Assembly: GCA_958450325.1 (NCBI GenBank)
Contig: OY288262.1
Span: 10,637,081-10,701,080, forward strand
Reading direction: 5' to 3'
Origin: Agrostemma githago
Lineage: Eukaryota; Streptophyta; Magnoliopsida; Caryophyllales; Caryophyllaceae
DNA length: 64,000 nt
Shown: positions 44,521 to 55,600 of the stretch, in pieces
Numbering within the stretch: position 1 is the first letter of the stretch
Layout: each line of letters opens with the position of its first letter
Position numbers and translations under genes: made by a program
Notes under the pieces: generated by a model
Told to the model about the DNA's origin: nothing
Databases searched by the model: none
Seen by the model: the letters and a program-made list of their open reading frames with translations, nothing else

Positions 44521-45017
44521 CTAACCGTAATAAAAATAGATATGTTTAACATAAATAAGTATACAAATATAAAAAAAAGGTACGATTGATATAAAAACAA
44601 GTGCAAAATTAATTTATTATTTGGAGGAACATTAAATAATAAAATAGGTACGAACAACGTATAAAGTGGTATTGAAAGGTGTTCTCTCGACCATTTATAG
44701 AGTTGGGTAGGCTGTGACGAGGGAGAGGGTTTGTAGTGAGTATTTTTTTTTAATAGCCAGTGTTTAAGTTATTCTTGCACTCTCCTCCGTCTATATAAAG
44801 GAATCTCCAGAAGGAAAGAGATACACATCTAAAGGCCACTATCTTCGTATTCATTCTTGTCCTTTTCCATCATCAAAAATGTCTTAAATCCCATCCATGT
44901 ATATAATAATTTGTCTTCCACATTGAGTACATTACATGCCAAATCATTATTATTAGCAGCTTATTTAATTAATTAAGGAGCTACATACATACATACATAC
45001 ATAAATACATACATACG
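44521..45017 (+). other. Promoter and leader of the DUF4220/DUF594 gene
   Basis: Holds the TATA box (44792-44798) and a leader ending in a (CATA)n run just before the ATG. The TATA lies within CTCCGTCTATATAAAGGAAT, which resembles the end of the Stowaway MITE at 41655. Nothing else is recognised. Confidence 0.55.
44792..44798 (+). promoter_or_regulatory. TATA box of the DUF4220/DUF594 gene
   Basis: TATATAAA-type box about 225 bp upstream of the ATG, giving a leader of roughly 190 nt. Confidence 0.6.
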
Positions 45018-47222
45018 ATGGCGGCTAACCTTGCAGCTCCACCACCACCTTCACACCTTCCACCGTCGGAAGTGACCCGGCGAGAGCTGACTTCACAACA
45101 AGTGAAAATCCAAATAGCCCTCTTAGTCAGCTTTGTATTCTACATCGTAATTCTGATCCTGGGTCGCTTCAGATCCAAAGGCCGACCATGGATGAAAAAC
45201 CTCTCCACCTACTCCTTCATGATCACCGCCAATATTGTCAACTATATCCCCGGTCTCATGAGTGCACCCGGCGAATCAAACGATCTCTACATATTCTGGA
45301 TCGCTTTCATGGCCTACTTGGCCGCGATCACCAACGAGATCAGCTGCTTCACTCTCGGCGACAATGGGGAGCGCAAGAAGAGGCTGCTGGTTGACTATAC
45401 TGTCCTCTGGACTTTGATCCTCACATCCCTCTACCACAGTCTTGCTGCCCCCGAGATTCTCGTACCCATTGTCCTTCTCTTCTGGGTCGTCTTCCTCAAG
45501 TTTAGAGAAAGACGCTATGCCCTAAAGTTCGCGGACAATTCATCTAATGGATTTTCGCAAGGAAGTAAAATAGTCGCCGATTTTACCGACTACCAAAAGA
45601 AGCTGCAGAAACGAATAATAATCTCCAATGATTCTGCCCACAACCAAGAGCAAAACCAGGAGTCAGAAGATAAGTTGAGGAAGGAGCATAAGGTTCTGGT
45701 GGGGGTGAGAGATGCACAAAAACTGTATAACCAACACCAATTAAACTACGATTTGGTAACCCAAAAAGTTATCACCCTCGACGAGATTCTGGATTCTAAG
45801 GATGCATTTTTGAAGAAACTCAAAAAAGATTGTGTTTCGTTTGCTTTCTTTTGGACTCTCCTAGCTAAAATGGGTGGGTATACTCGTCCTCCTGCTCAAG
45901 TGGATGTCAAACTATTCGAGTATGATGGAAAAGAACAACTTCTTGTTCCTTCCTTTGAAATAGTTGAGAGGGAGCTTGAGTTTCTATATGACTACATATT
46001 TACCAACTCCTATGCCGTATACCGCCGTGGTTTTGGCCGAAAGTTGCGTGATCTTGTCGTCATATCACTCTTTCTATGGCTCACCATACCTCTCTTCGTC
46101 GAATATCAGTCTCAAGATCACAACGTCCTCTTCGTTACTATCGGACACCATGTTTTAGACAATGGGTTCACTAGGTGTGTCATCCTAGCCATACTCATCA
46201 TTGAATACACCCAAATCGGTCTCTTTCTCACTTCTAGATGGGCCAAGGTTATGTACGCCTGTACCTACCTTCAAAATGAGAAGCCTGGAAGAAAGAGTAT
46301 TTTCCTGAAATATGTTCTTAATTTCGCTTGCCACATACCTCGACCCAAACGGTCATTCTGGACAAAGGCAGTTACGAAGAGGAAAGTCGGTCAGTACTCG
46401 ATCAGGAAGTCCTACGGAGCCATTCCACTCCCTGTTTGGGCCAAGTGTTGGATTGGGGATTACTTTGATCTCCCTAGATTTGGTCAGGCTCAAGAAAAGT
46501 ATACGACTTTGAAAGTCAATCATAAAGACTGGTTTCTCAAAGCGATTAAAGATTCTTTCGTAGTAAGGCAGGGAGAGCCCCCCCGTGAGGCCGGCTCATT
46601 CACTAATGGCATTCGTTCCTTGCAAACTCACCGTGTCCACCACAAGATTATAGAGAAATATGCGTCGGACACAGAAGCTCAAGCCCGCATTATTCTGATT
46701 TGGCACATGGCGACCAGTCATTTGGAAGAAGAACGAGCTAAAAATCCTCCACCGACCAATAATGACAAAGAAGAGTTTGAAATGGCGATTCTAATTTCGA
46801 AATATTGTGCATATCTAGTAGCATTTGTTCCTCAAGTATTACCCGATCATGTGTACACAACTCAGTGCGAGTTTGATGAGGTAATCAGAGAGCTTAAAGA
46901 AGAGCATAGAATCAAATATGCCGTCCACTATGAGGATGACCCTGACGAAGAGAAACAAGTTCCTCTGGTATCAGGTAGTATTGACAAAAAAAAGGATATA
47001 AAAGGGAGAGCAAAGAAGCTAGTGAAAAAGCTTGAAGGTGAGCCTGATTTAGATCTGTGGAAAACACTAGCAGACTTCTGGACAGAGAAATTGCTGTACA
47101 TGGCGCTCGGGGATCATGATGGAGCAGTAGAAGCTCATGCTAATGGCTTGTGTACGGGAGGACAGTTTATCACACACCTTTGGGCTTTACTAACACATGC
47201 AGGATGCTCAAGGATAAAATAA
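45018..47222 (+). CDS. DUF4220/DUF594 membrane protein, intronless and intact
   Basis: A single 734-codon ORF, the usual length and intronless form for this plant family. Hydrophobic segments sit at about residues 30-49, 64-80, 90-112, 124-143 and 145-161 (DUF4220), with more near 350-420. A charged, Lys/Glu/Gln-rich segment at ~170-240 is probably cytosolic. The C-terminus has the DUF594 signature: LADFWTEKLLYMALGD, then AHANGLCTGGQFITHLWALLTHAG. The molecular function of this family is not known to me; members sit in membranes. ATG at 45018 is the first in frame after the leader. No stop or frameshift is seen, unlike every neighbouring ORF. It lies between non-autonomous transposons and is likely the one working host gene here. 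Confidence 0.9.
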   Translation: MAANLAAPPPPSHLPPSEVTRRELTSQQVKIQIALLVSFVFYIVILILGRFRSKGRPWMKNLSTYSFMITANIVNYIPGLMSAPGESNDLYIFWIAFMAYLAAITNEISCFTLGDNGERKKRLLVDYTVLWTLILTSLYHSLAAPEILVPIVLLFWVVFLKFRERRYALKFADNSSNGFSQGSKIVADFTDYQKKLQKRIIISNDSAHNQEQNQESEDKLRKEHKVLVGVRDAQKLYNQHQLNYDLVTQKVITLDEILDSKDAFLKKLKKDCVSFAFFWTLLAKMGGYTRPPAQVDVKLFEYDGKEQLLVPSFEIVERELEFLYDYIFTNSYAVYRRGFGRKLRDLVVISLFLWLTIPLFVEYQSQDHNVLFVTIGHHVLDNGFTRCVILAILIIEYTQIGLFLTSRWAKVMYACTYLQNEKPGRKSIFLKYVLNFACHIPRPKRSFWTKAVTKRKVGQYSIRKSYGAIPLPVWAKCWIGDYFDLPRFGQAQEKYTTLKVNHKDWFLKAIKDSFVVRQGEPPREAGSFTNGIRSLQTHRVHHKIIEKYASDTEAQARIILIWHMATSHLEEERAKNPPPTNNDKEEFEMAILISKYCAYLVAFVPQVLPDHVYTTQCEFDEVIRELKEEHRIKYAVHYEDDPDEEKQVPLVSGSIDKKKDIKGRAKKLVKKLEGEPDLDLWKTLADFWTEKLLYMALGDHDGAVEAHANGLCTGGQFITHLWALLTHAGCSRIK

Positions 47223-47557
47223 AACCATGCATAACTACTACTCGAGTATCAACTTTAATATATTGTTCATCATTTCTATGTACCACTACTTATTCATCAT
47301 TTCTATGTACCACTACTTCAAAAACTGTCTAATTTATTTTTATAGTTAAATATGCGTCATAAAATTATGTTTATAACAGGTTAAATAGTGTTGTGGATAT
47401 ATGTTTGCAAGATCAAGACAAAGAAGATACTAATTAGCCGCTTCTTTGCTTAATCAAAACTGAAAGACTACATTGCTTATAAAGGGAAATTTGCTCGACC
47501 ACTAAGGCCATGACTACCTCTAACTAACTCCTACATCCCATGATCACTTCATGCCTA
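47223..47557 (+). other. 3' flank of the DUF4220/DUF594 gene
   Basis: AT-rich, with a duplicated block ATTTCTATGTACCACTACTT near 47271-47320. No gene is seen. Confidence 0.5.
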
Positions 47558-47971
47558 ACACTATGTTTATCCACAGACTCATCTTTTTCTCTCAAACTCA
47601 GTCACCTCAGCTTTCCACTCATTTTTCATTCTTCAGATTCAGACTCAGACTTCCTACAAAAGTACACTTTATCCACAGACTCATCTCAGACTTTCTCACC
47701 TCACATACCTTATTTTATATTATTTTTTAATTCATCTCACCTCAACTTTTTAACTACCTTATTTTTTTTTATTTACATCATTTCACCCTAACTTTCTATC
47801 TAACTTATTTTTTTATTTACCTAGTCTACGTTGATTTTATAACTCGAATAATTACAATTAAATAATTAATAGTTAAATAAATCTTGTGACATACTAATAA
47901 TTTTATTTCTAAGTGGTAATTATTAAAGGTAACAATCGGGCGGATGAGTTGAGTTCGGGTTGGGTTGTCGG

Positions 47972-48240
47972 TAGACATGGCAAACAAGTCAACCGGGTCG
48001 GGTTTGGGTCAGGTGAGTTTCGCGTTGACTTTGAGTCGAACCAGATAATTTCGGGTTTGCTATTTCATCTTTTTCAGAGATATCGACTCATTTTTTATGA
48101 TAATAGTCGGTCAATTTTGGGTTACCTCGGTCAATTCAGGTTACGAGTCAACCTCGAATCTTTAGTTTGGATATCAGATCGGGTTCGGGTTGGCTTATTC
48201 GGGTCGGATCATTCGGGTCGAGTAAGTTTTGTCATGTCTA
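47972..48240. mobile_element. hAT-type MITE with perfect 8-bp TSD
   Basis: The ends are TAGACATGGCAAAC and, complemented, TAGACATGACAAAA. They are flanked by GTTGTCGG on both sides (47964-47971 and 48241-48248). The 269-bp interior has GGGTCGGGTTTGGGTC-like words. It has inserted into older GGGTC-rich sequence of the same style. Confidence 0.9.
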
Positions 48241-48359
48241 GTTGTCGGGTCTGGGTCACCGGATTATTTTGGCCATGTCATCATTTTGTATTGAAGTGAA
48301 ATGAGTTAAAGTGGAATGAGTTCAACTGAACTGAATTGAGCTGAGCTAAACTGAACGAA

Positions 48360-48462
48360 AGTAGCCTGAAATTTAACAACGACGACGACAACAACAACAA
48401 CAACGGTTTATTATTGTAACAAGCTTACTTGTTTCAAAAAAATATTAATTATTATTGTAACA

Positions 48463-48506
<44 letters not shown>

Positions 48507-48625
48507 CAACCACAACAACAACAAATAATAATGTTAATTATTGTATCAAAAATATTAATTATTATCATATTAATTTAATATTAATAAAAATATTGTTAAT
48601 AAAAATATTGTTAATAAAAATATTT

Positions 48626-48659
<34 letters not shown>

Positions 48660-48912
48660 TATTTATAACAATAATAATAACAATAGCAATAGGAATAATA
48701 ATAATTATTAATAATATTAATTATTAATAATATTATAATAATACTAATATTAATATTAATAATCAATATTAATATTTAATAGTAATAATATAAGTAACAA
48801 TAACAATAAAAAGAATATTAGTGTTTATTATTAAATTAATATTAATTATTATAAAAATGTCATTAATATTAAGATTTAATAATAATAATAATTAATAATA
48901 ATAATAATAATA

Positions 48913-48948
<36 letters not shown>

Positions 48949-48960
48949 TTATTTGACTGA
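48360..48960. repeat. AT-rich microsatellite region, (TAA)n/(CAA)n
   Basis: Several (TAA)n tracts (about 48464-48502, 48628-48658 and 48895-48945), a (CAA)n run and interrupted ATTAATA repeats. No gene is seen. Confidence 0.85.
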
Positions 48961-49009
48961 ACTGAACTAAAATGAACGGAACTAAAAAGAACTGAATGAA
49001 CGAGTCTGA

Positions 49010-49265
49010 GGATGAGTCTTTGAAATCCAAGACTCAACTTCAGACTTATCTGAGTCTCAGACCGTCTCAACCACTTTAACCAGGTATGAGTCTCAGACTC
49101 AAAAAATCTGAGTCTCAGACTTTTGTTCAGACTCAGCCTCAGACTCCCTTTAAACTTAAATCCGTCTGAGACTCAGACTCGTACCAACCACATTATCCAG
49201 GTATGAGTCTCAGACTCAAACTCAGACTCAAACTCAGACTTATACTCAGACCCCTTTAAACATAG
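49010..49265. repeat. GAGTCTCAGACTC repeat cluster
   Basis: More than ten copies of CAGACTC/GAGTCTG in both orientations, with GGTATGAGTCTCAGACTCAA occurring twice (near 49082 and 49200). Probably the end of the surrounding TIR element. Confidence 0.7.
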
Positions 49266-49474
49266 CCTAAGATCATGGAGTTGTTTCCTAATTAAACACT
49301 AAGACATGACACTAAGAATAACATTAACTCATAACTTAATTAAAAAAAAAAAAACCGACTCCTAGTTTATAGCTAATGACTTCACTTTGATGTTTGGATT
49401 ATGCTTCAACACCGCCCCTTAATTCAAACATACTATTGATGCTTGGCCTGGCTTAGACTGTTGATAAACAGACC

Positions 49475-49880
49475 AACATTACGTTATTTTGTGCCACAGA
49501 ACTTTAGCTCGACCTTCTCTTCATTCACTATAGCTTCCTTAATCCTTATGTAACGATGTTGTATCTCAATGTGTTTCGTTCTAGCATGAAATACTAGATT
49601 CTTGGTCATTGCAATCTTAGACTTGTAGTCACGCACTGCACACCAGATTGTTGTTGCTTCTTTCTGCACATAGCCTAAGTCACCAAGCAATTTCCTTAGC
49701 CACATAACTTGCCTAGTTGCTGCACTTGCTGCTACATATATATTCAACTTCAGTTGATGAGAGTACCAATGTCTCTTGCTTCTTTGAATTCCATGTAATA
49801 ACCCTTGAGCCTAGGCTAAACATAGAACTAACCTGACTTGCTTTGTTGTACTTCCAGCCCTAGAAAGCAATTCGTTCAAG
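49475..49880 (-). pseudogene. Ty1/copia polyprotein remnant (RNase H)
   Basis: Minus strand encodes WNSKKQETLVLSSTEVEY, then VAASAATRQVMWLRKLLGDLG and NLVFHARTKHIEIQH, the end of the RNase H domain of copia polyproteins. The frame shifts at an ATATATAT tract near 49735-49745 and again upstream near 49800. The usual WCDN(Q/K)SAIA block reads WCAVRDYKSKIA, so a catalytic Asp region is disrupted. The family's following DQVADIFTK block is missing. It is an isolated fragment without LTRs in view. Confidence 0.8.
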
Positions 49881-50350
49881 AGGATGGAGAAAAACAACAA
49901 GAGCTGATCGAGGACCAAGGTGGCCACCATTATATTACGCCCCAACCTATATAATTCGTTCAACTTTTCTAAATTGTACGTGTACCCCTAATTATACACT
50001 TTAATAAAATAAAATGAACATAGAATTTCACATGAAAAATACCAAAGTAATTTATTGTATTAATTAATTTTTTCATGACACTATTTCTAATGTTATATTT
50101 CGGGATTGTTAATGTATATATCGGACACAAAAATGTCTTTGCAACCGTAGAATTAAGATTTTGGGGTTATATCAATGTTTGAGGAAATATCCGTTGAACA
50201 AATCATGTGTGCCTCCTTCTCTCCGTTATCCTCACTCTAGTATCCAATAATAATCCAAAATTATTTCGGAATGGAATTGCCACCAAGAATCTACAATTGT
50301 CTCAAAACTCTAATATACATAAAAGTCAATAAAATCTTATTAGAATTAAG
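49881..50350. other. Unassigned sequence between the copia remnant and MULE
   Basis: No gene or repeat recognised. Confidence 0.45.
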
Positions 50351-50469
50351 AGTTTATCACTAATTACCCCCTTTTATGTTACCCATTTTTCAAATTACCC
50401 CCAAAAATGGTTTCCGTTAAAATTACCCCCGTGAAATTGTTAAAAAATTAGATTTTGCCCCCAGGTGTC

Positions 50470-50707
50470 CTTTTCTCCTCTTTCCGGTGAGTTTTGCGCA
50501 TTTTCTTCCCATTTTGCCCCTCCCCTCACTAACACCCTCTCTCCTCTCCTTAACCCCCTTTTACTCACTCTAACTCACTCAACCCTACCAAAACCCCCAA
50601 ATTCCCCCAAATTCCCAGAACCCTAACCCTAATTTCGAAAATCGACCCAGAATCGACCAAGAATCGAGCGCGAGACCAAATTGCAGACAATCGATCCACT
50701 TCTAAAG
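50470..50707 (+). promoter_or_regulatory. MULE gene leader exon
   Basis: CT-rich, ORF-free sequence ending in AAAG|GTAATT at about 50707/50708, which looks like a non-coding first exon with a donor site. A TTCTGATTAG acceptor stands before the ATG at 50976. Confidence 0.4.
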
Positions 50708-50975
50708 GTAATTTCTCTTCCTTCCTCTTCCCATTTTCGTCTCTTCTCTTTTCGCGGTTTTGCAAAATCTGATTAGGGTTTAGTGTTCGAAATTGAATTG
50801 AATACTACTGTTTGAATTGAATTGCAAAATCTGATTAGGGTTTAACTCCTGTGTTTATGTCGTGGTTCAATTGAAAACTATTTCAGTTGGGTTTATTTTG
50901 CACTTTCAATGTCCGGTTGTGTTTTGTCATGAAGGAAATGTTAATTGAAATAATTTTGTTTATATTCTGATTAGG

Positions 50976-51170
50976 ATGGAGTTCCATGTGGAGTTCAATC
51001 TGCGAACATTCTTTGGTGGTGATGAGTTTGCTCTAGTCAATGGTAGAACTGAATATGTTGGGGGTGGTATGCATCTAGAATGTGGGTTAAATACTCGAAA
51101 TCTGAATGTCCAACTTGAGAAATCTAGGAGAGCGTTTGATGGGAAGAAGAGACTTCGAAATTTACTAAAC
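50976..51170 (+). pseudogene. N-terminal segment of the MULE gene
   Basis: Encodes MEFHVEFNLRTFFGGDEFAL..YVGGGMHLECGL. MULE proteins commonly start with a segment of this style (..V..GG..xYVGG). The frame ends at TAG 51171-51173, and the following 30 bp must be bypassed to reach the next open frame. Confidence 0.45.
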
Positions 51171-51198
51171 TAGAGCCGATCCTAGACTTGCTCAAACC

Positions 51199-52596
51199 AT
51201 GGGGAAGGCAATGGTTACATGTCCACATGATGTGGACTGTTTGTTGAGGACAATGACAAAAGAGAGGTCAGTTACGATGTTCATGGGGATAAGGAAAAAG
51301 TTGAATTACGTGCCCCTTCCAAGGACCAAACGTCCAACTGTGGCCCAAGTGGAAAAAAATCAGCAGCACATGCCAAGGGACCACTTCCCCATAAGGGAAT
51401 CTTCCACATTGAAAGCACTCTCAACAAAGCCACCCACTCCACCCACTCACAATAAACAACTCTCTTCACCTTCAAAGTTGAGAAGAAGCCCTAGGTTAAG
51501 TAAGGCTGCCTCTTCCACCTCTGCTCACCCCTCCATTCCAACTACAGAGCAACCACTTTGCTCACCTGAAGTAGCCAAAAAATATTCCCATTTAATTGGC
51601 GTCAATAAGCTGTTAGAGCATTTACTTGGGATAAATGAAGGCAAAAGAGGGCAGAAATTACCATTCAAGAGGAAGTTAGTGTTTCGAGAGTCCAGTGAAT
51701 CTGAGGCCGTGGCCTTAGATAAGGCCGATCAAGGCACAGATCTAGGTGGTGGAAAGTGTTTGAAAGAACAACATCACAGGAGAAATGTTGGTGACGATGA
51801 TGAAGATATTTTGTTGAGCTCCTTAAAGAAAAGAGGTAAAAGAAAAAGTACGGAGGGGGTGGCTGAGGACGAAGTTGAGAAAATCATAGCAGACACTTTG
51901 AGAAGCTTGAGAAGTGGTGGTCAGAGGAAGGGGAAGCAGGTTGTGGCTGAGACAGAGTCCAGTGGTGACGACGAAGTAAGTGATGAAGACTTTGTTCCAA
52001 CTGAGGACGGCTTACGTGGAGTTAATGTTGGTGAGGATGAGGTCGATGGTACTGTACCTGTGAGGGGTACGAGAAAGAAGAGTAACACAGGTAAGGGTAG
52101 TGTAGGTAAGGCGAGTAAAAATAGGGGGAGTAAAAGTAAGGGGAGTAGAAGTAAGGGGAAGAAAAGGAAGGGGAAACAAGTCGAGGAGGATGACGATGAG
52201 TTCAGTGATTCTGAAATCAGCAGTGCTGATGAATCAGATTACGGTTTGAATGAATTTGATTTGGGTGTGAACCTTGATGAGCAGTTTTTAGGAGTAAGTC
52301 CAGAACTTGAAGCCAGAAACTCTGAGGAGGAGGCAGTTGGTGGAACCTCCAATCAGAACAAGGATAGAGAGATATTTGGTCTCGACAACTTGACTGTATT
52401 TGCTGGTGAGGACGCTGTGTGTGACGATGATGAGGTACGCAGTTTGGCTGACAGTGATGTTGATGAGGGATGCATTTACCCTACATTCAACCCCAAAACA
52501 GACTTCGATAAACCGATTCAGTTAAAGGTTGGTTTGTAATTCCGTAGTGTAGACATTTTTAGGAAAGCATTAAGAGAGCATAGCGTTTCCAATTCC
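51199..52596 (+). pseudogene. Linker and start of the MuDR domain of the MULE gene
   Basis: Starts MGKAMVTCPHDVDCLLRTM.. and is long, charged and low-complexity, with Lys-rich stretches (KSKGSRSKGKKRKGKQ) likely to be nuclear signals and acidic DDDE runs. It ends ..FNPKTDFDKPIQLKVGL-stop-FRSVDIFRKALREHSVSN, the opening of the MuDR DNA-binding domain (family pattern LxVGMxFxSxxxFKxAVxxYAI). The TAA at 52537-52539 replaces an expected Gln or Met; CAA-to-TAA fits. The MULE sequence stops at about 52596, where Tat pol sequence begins. Confidence 0.65.
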
Positions 52597-52610
52597 CAAA
52601 CGCGGATGAA

Positions 52611-55600
52611 ATGCCAGGGGTCGATCCAGCGTGCATCGTTCACAAGCTGAACGTAAACGCGGACGCCCGCCCTGTAAAGCAGAAAAAGCGGAACATGTCC
52701 GCAGAAAAAGATTTGGCAATCAAGGAAGAAATCGAAAAACTTTTGAAGGCAGACTTTATAGAGGTTTGTGACTACCCTGAGTGGCTGGCGAATGTGGTCA
52801 TGGTCAAGAAATCGTCAGGCGCGTGGAGGATGTGCGTGGATTTTACGAACCTCAACAAGGCCTGCCCAAAAGACTGCTACCCACTCCCCAGAATCGATCA
52901 ACTGGTGGACGCCACCAGTGGGTATACTATGCTAAGCTTCCTGGATGCCTTCTCAGGATATCATCAGGTGTACTTATGGCAGCCAGACAGAGTCAAGTGC
53001 GCATTCATCACCAGTTCAGGCACCTACATGTACAAGATGATGCCATTCGGGCTGAAAAACGCAGGGGCCACGTACCAGCGCCTGGTCGACAAGGTGTTCA
53101 AAAATCAGAAAGGCAGAAACATAGAAGCCTATGTCGATGACGCCATTGTAAAGAGTAAGGGAGACAAGGAACACCTGGAAGACCTGCGGGAGACCTTTTC
53201 CTCCCTGCGCGCCTACAAAATGAAGCTCAATCCGAAGAAATGCACGTTTGGGGTGCGCTCTGGAAAATTCTTGGGTTTCTTGGTAAGTTCTCGTGGGATA
53301 GACGCCAACCCCGAGAAAATTCAGGCTGTTCTAGACCTTCCCGAGCCAAAGACCATCAGGGACATCCAACGTCTGACAGGTCGCATGGCCGCCCTGGCAC
53401 GGTTCATTGCCAGGTCAGCAGACAAGTCGACCCCGTTCTTCAAGGTGCTGAAAGGCAATAAACAGTTCAAATGGGAAGACGAGCAAAAAGAAGCGTTCGG
53501 ACAATTAAAGGAACACTTGAAGAAACTCCCCACCCTGGCAAGGCCGGTGGCAGGAGAAAAGCTTTTCCTTTACATCGCTGTAACCAACGCGACAGTCAGC
53601 GCAGTCATCTTAAGGGAAGAAGCAGGCGCTCAACAGCCCATATACTTCGTAAGCCACGCCCTGGGGACAGCAGAGAAGAACTACCCCATGGTCGAGAAGG
53701 CGGCCTACGCGGTTGTTATAGCAGCCAGGAAATTGAGGCCATACTTCGACGCACACCCTGTCGTGGTGCTAACAGACCAGCCCCTGGAAAAGGTGTTAGA
53801 GAAATTTGAGAAATCAGGCAGATTGCTGAAGTGGGCCATCGAGTTGAGCGGACTGGGGATAACATACCAGTCAAGAACAGCCATCAAGGCCCAAGCATTG
53901 GCCGACTTCCTGGCAGAGTGTTCCCACTCCGAGGACGATAGCCCAACCTCTGGCGAGTGGATCGTATACACCGATGGGTCCTCAACGGCCAACGGAGCAG
54001 GGGCGGGGGTAGTGTTGACTAGTCCGAAAGGGACCGATTTTGAGCATGCGCTCAGGTTTGTCTTCCCCGCCTCGAATAATGAGGCCGAGTATGAAGCAGT
54101 ACTCGCAGGCATCAACCTGGCCAAGGCTGCAGGCGCAGAACGGGTCGTTTTGGCCACGGACTCCCAGCTCATCGCCAACCAAATTAATGGAGAGTATGAG
54201 GCTAGGGACCAAACAATGGCCGCGTACCTGGAGGTGGTAAAAAGGGAACTATCAGGTTTGAAATCATATGAAATCAGACAGATCCCACGATCCCAGAATC
54301 ACAGAGCGGACGCCCTGTCAAAGCTAGCCAGCTCCAGCCTGCAAGATATAAGGAGGTCAGTATGGGTAGACGTCGTCCAGGAGAAATCTACCGTCCCCTG
54401 TCCAACCGTCGGTGCGGTGGAGGAAGCAGGGCCTGAAGACTGGAGGACCCCCATCATCCTGTTCAAAAAACACGGAGTCCTACCGACCGACCCTGTACAG
54501 AAAAGGAAAATGCCAGCAAGGGCCGCATGGTTCATCATAATAGGAGAAGACCTGTACAAAAAATCTTTCTCGTCCCCTCTACTCAGGTGCCTGGGGGCAG
54601 AGGAGGCGGCGGAGGTGTTGGACGACATCCACTCTGGGATATGTGGCCATCACATAGGAGGGAAGTCACTAGCACACAAGGCCTTGAGAGCCGGGTACTA
54701 CTGGCCGACCCTGCTGGCCGACGCAAAGGACTTAACCCAAAAGTGCAGAAAATGTCAGCTTTTCGCCCCATCCATCCATGCCCCGGCCCAGGAGCTCAGG
54801 CCGATCCTGTCTCCCATCCCCTTCGCTCAGTGGGGGATGGACATACTGGGCCCCTTCGCGGTAGCCACCGGGGGAAGAAAATTCTTGATTGTAGCTATTG
54901 ATTACTTTACCAAATGGGTGGAAGCTGAGGCAGTGCCTAACATCACCGAGCCTGCGGTCAGGAAGGTGATCTGGCGGAACATTATCACCCGGTTTGGCCT
55001 GCCAAAAATGCTAGTGTTTGACCATGGAAGACAATTCGATAATGACCCCCTGAGATTATGGCTGGAAGGTCACGGCGTTGCGGTTGCTTATTCTGCCGTC
55101 TGCCACCCTCAAACCAACGGGCAGGCAGAGGCAGCCAACAAGCAAATTTTGAATGGCCTAAAGAAAATGGTGGATGACCTCAAGGGCAGGTGGGCCGACG
55201 AGCTCCCCAGCATACTCTGGTCAATCCGGACCACCCGGAAGGAGTCTACGGGCCAGACCCCGTTCGGCCTGGTGTATGGTGCAGAGGCCTTGCTACCAAT
55301 TGAGGCCAGGATCCCCTCCCTGCGCTCCTTACAATACGACCAGGCTGAGAATGATGTAGCGATGGCAGAGGCCTTGGACCTGGTTAGTGAGGTAAGGGAG
55401 GAAGCCAGCACCAATATCGTCGCCTACCAGCAACGAATGAGGAAGGCGTACAACAAAAGAGTGCATCAGCGAAATTTCCAGATGGGTGATCTAGTCCTCA
55501 GAAAGACACAGGCCGTAGGAAGATCGAAAGAGCACGGCAAACTTAGCGCTAATTGGGAGGGTCCATACCAGGTAACTCAAATCTTAGGGCCAGGCACGTA

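Larger units (their letters stand above)
47558..49268. mobile_element. Possible large TIR element with CAGACTC-rich ends
   Basis: The left end ACTATGTTTATCCACAGACTC and the complement of the right end GGCTATGTTTAAAGGGGTCT are similar. Both terminal ~200 bp are rich in GAGTCTGAG/CTCAGACTC words. The interior holds a younger hAT MITE and long AT microsatellites but no transposase. Target duplications are not clear. Confidence 0.4.

Noticed and set aside
43528..44589. Gly/Ser/Arg-rich ORFs in the GGGTC regions
   Set aside because: Translations of the degenerate GGGTCGGGTT repeat in a hAT-like element.
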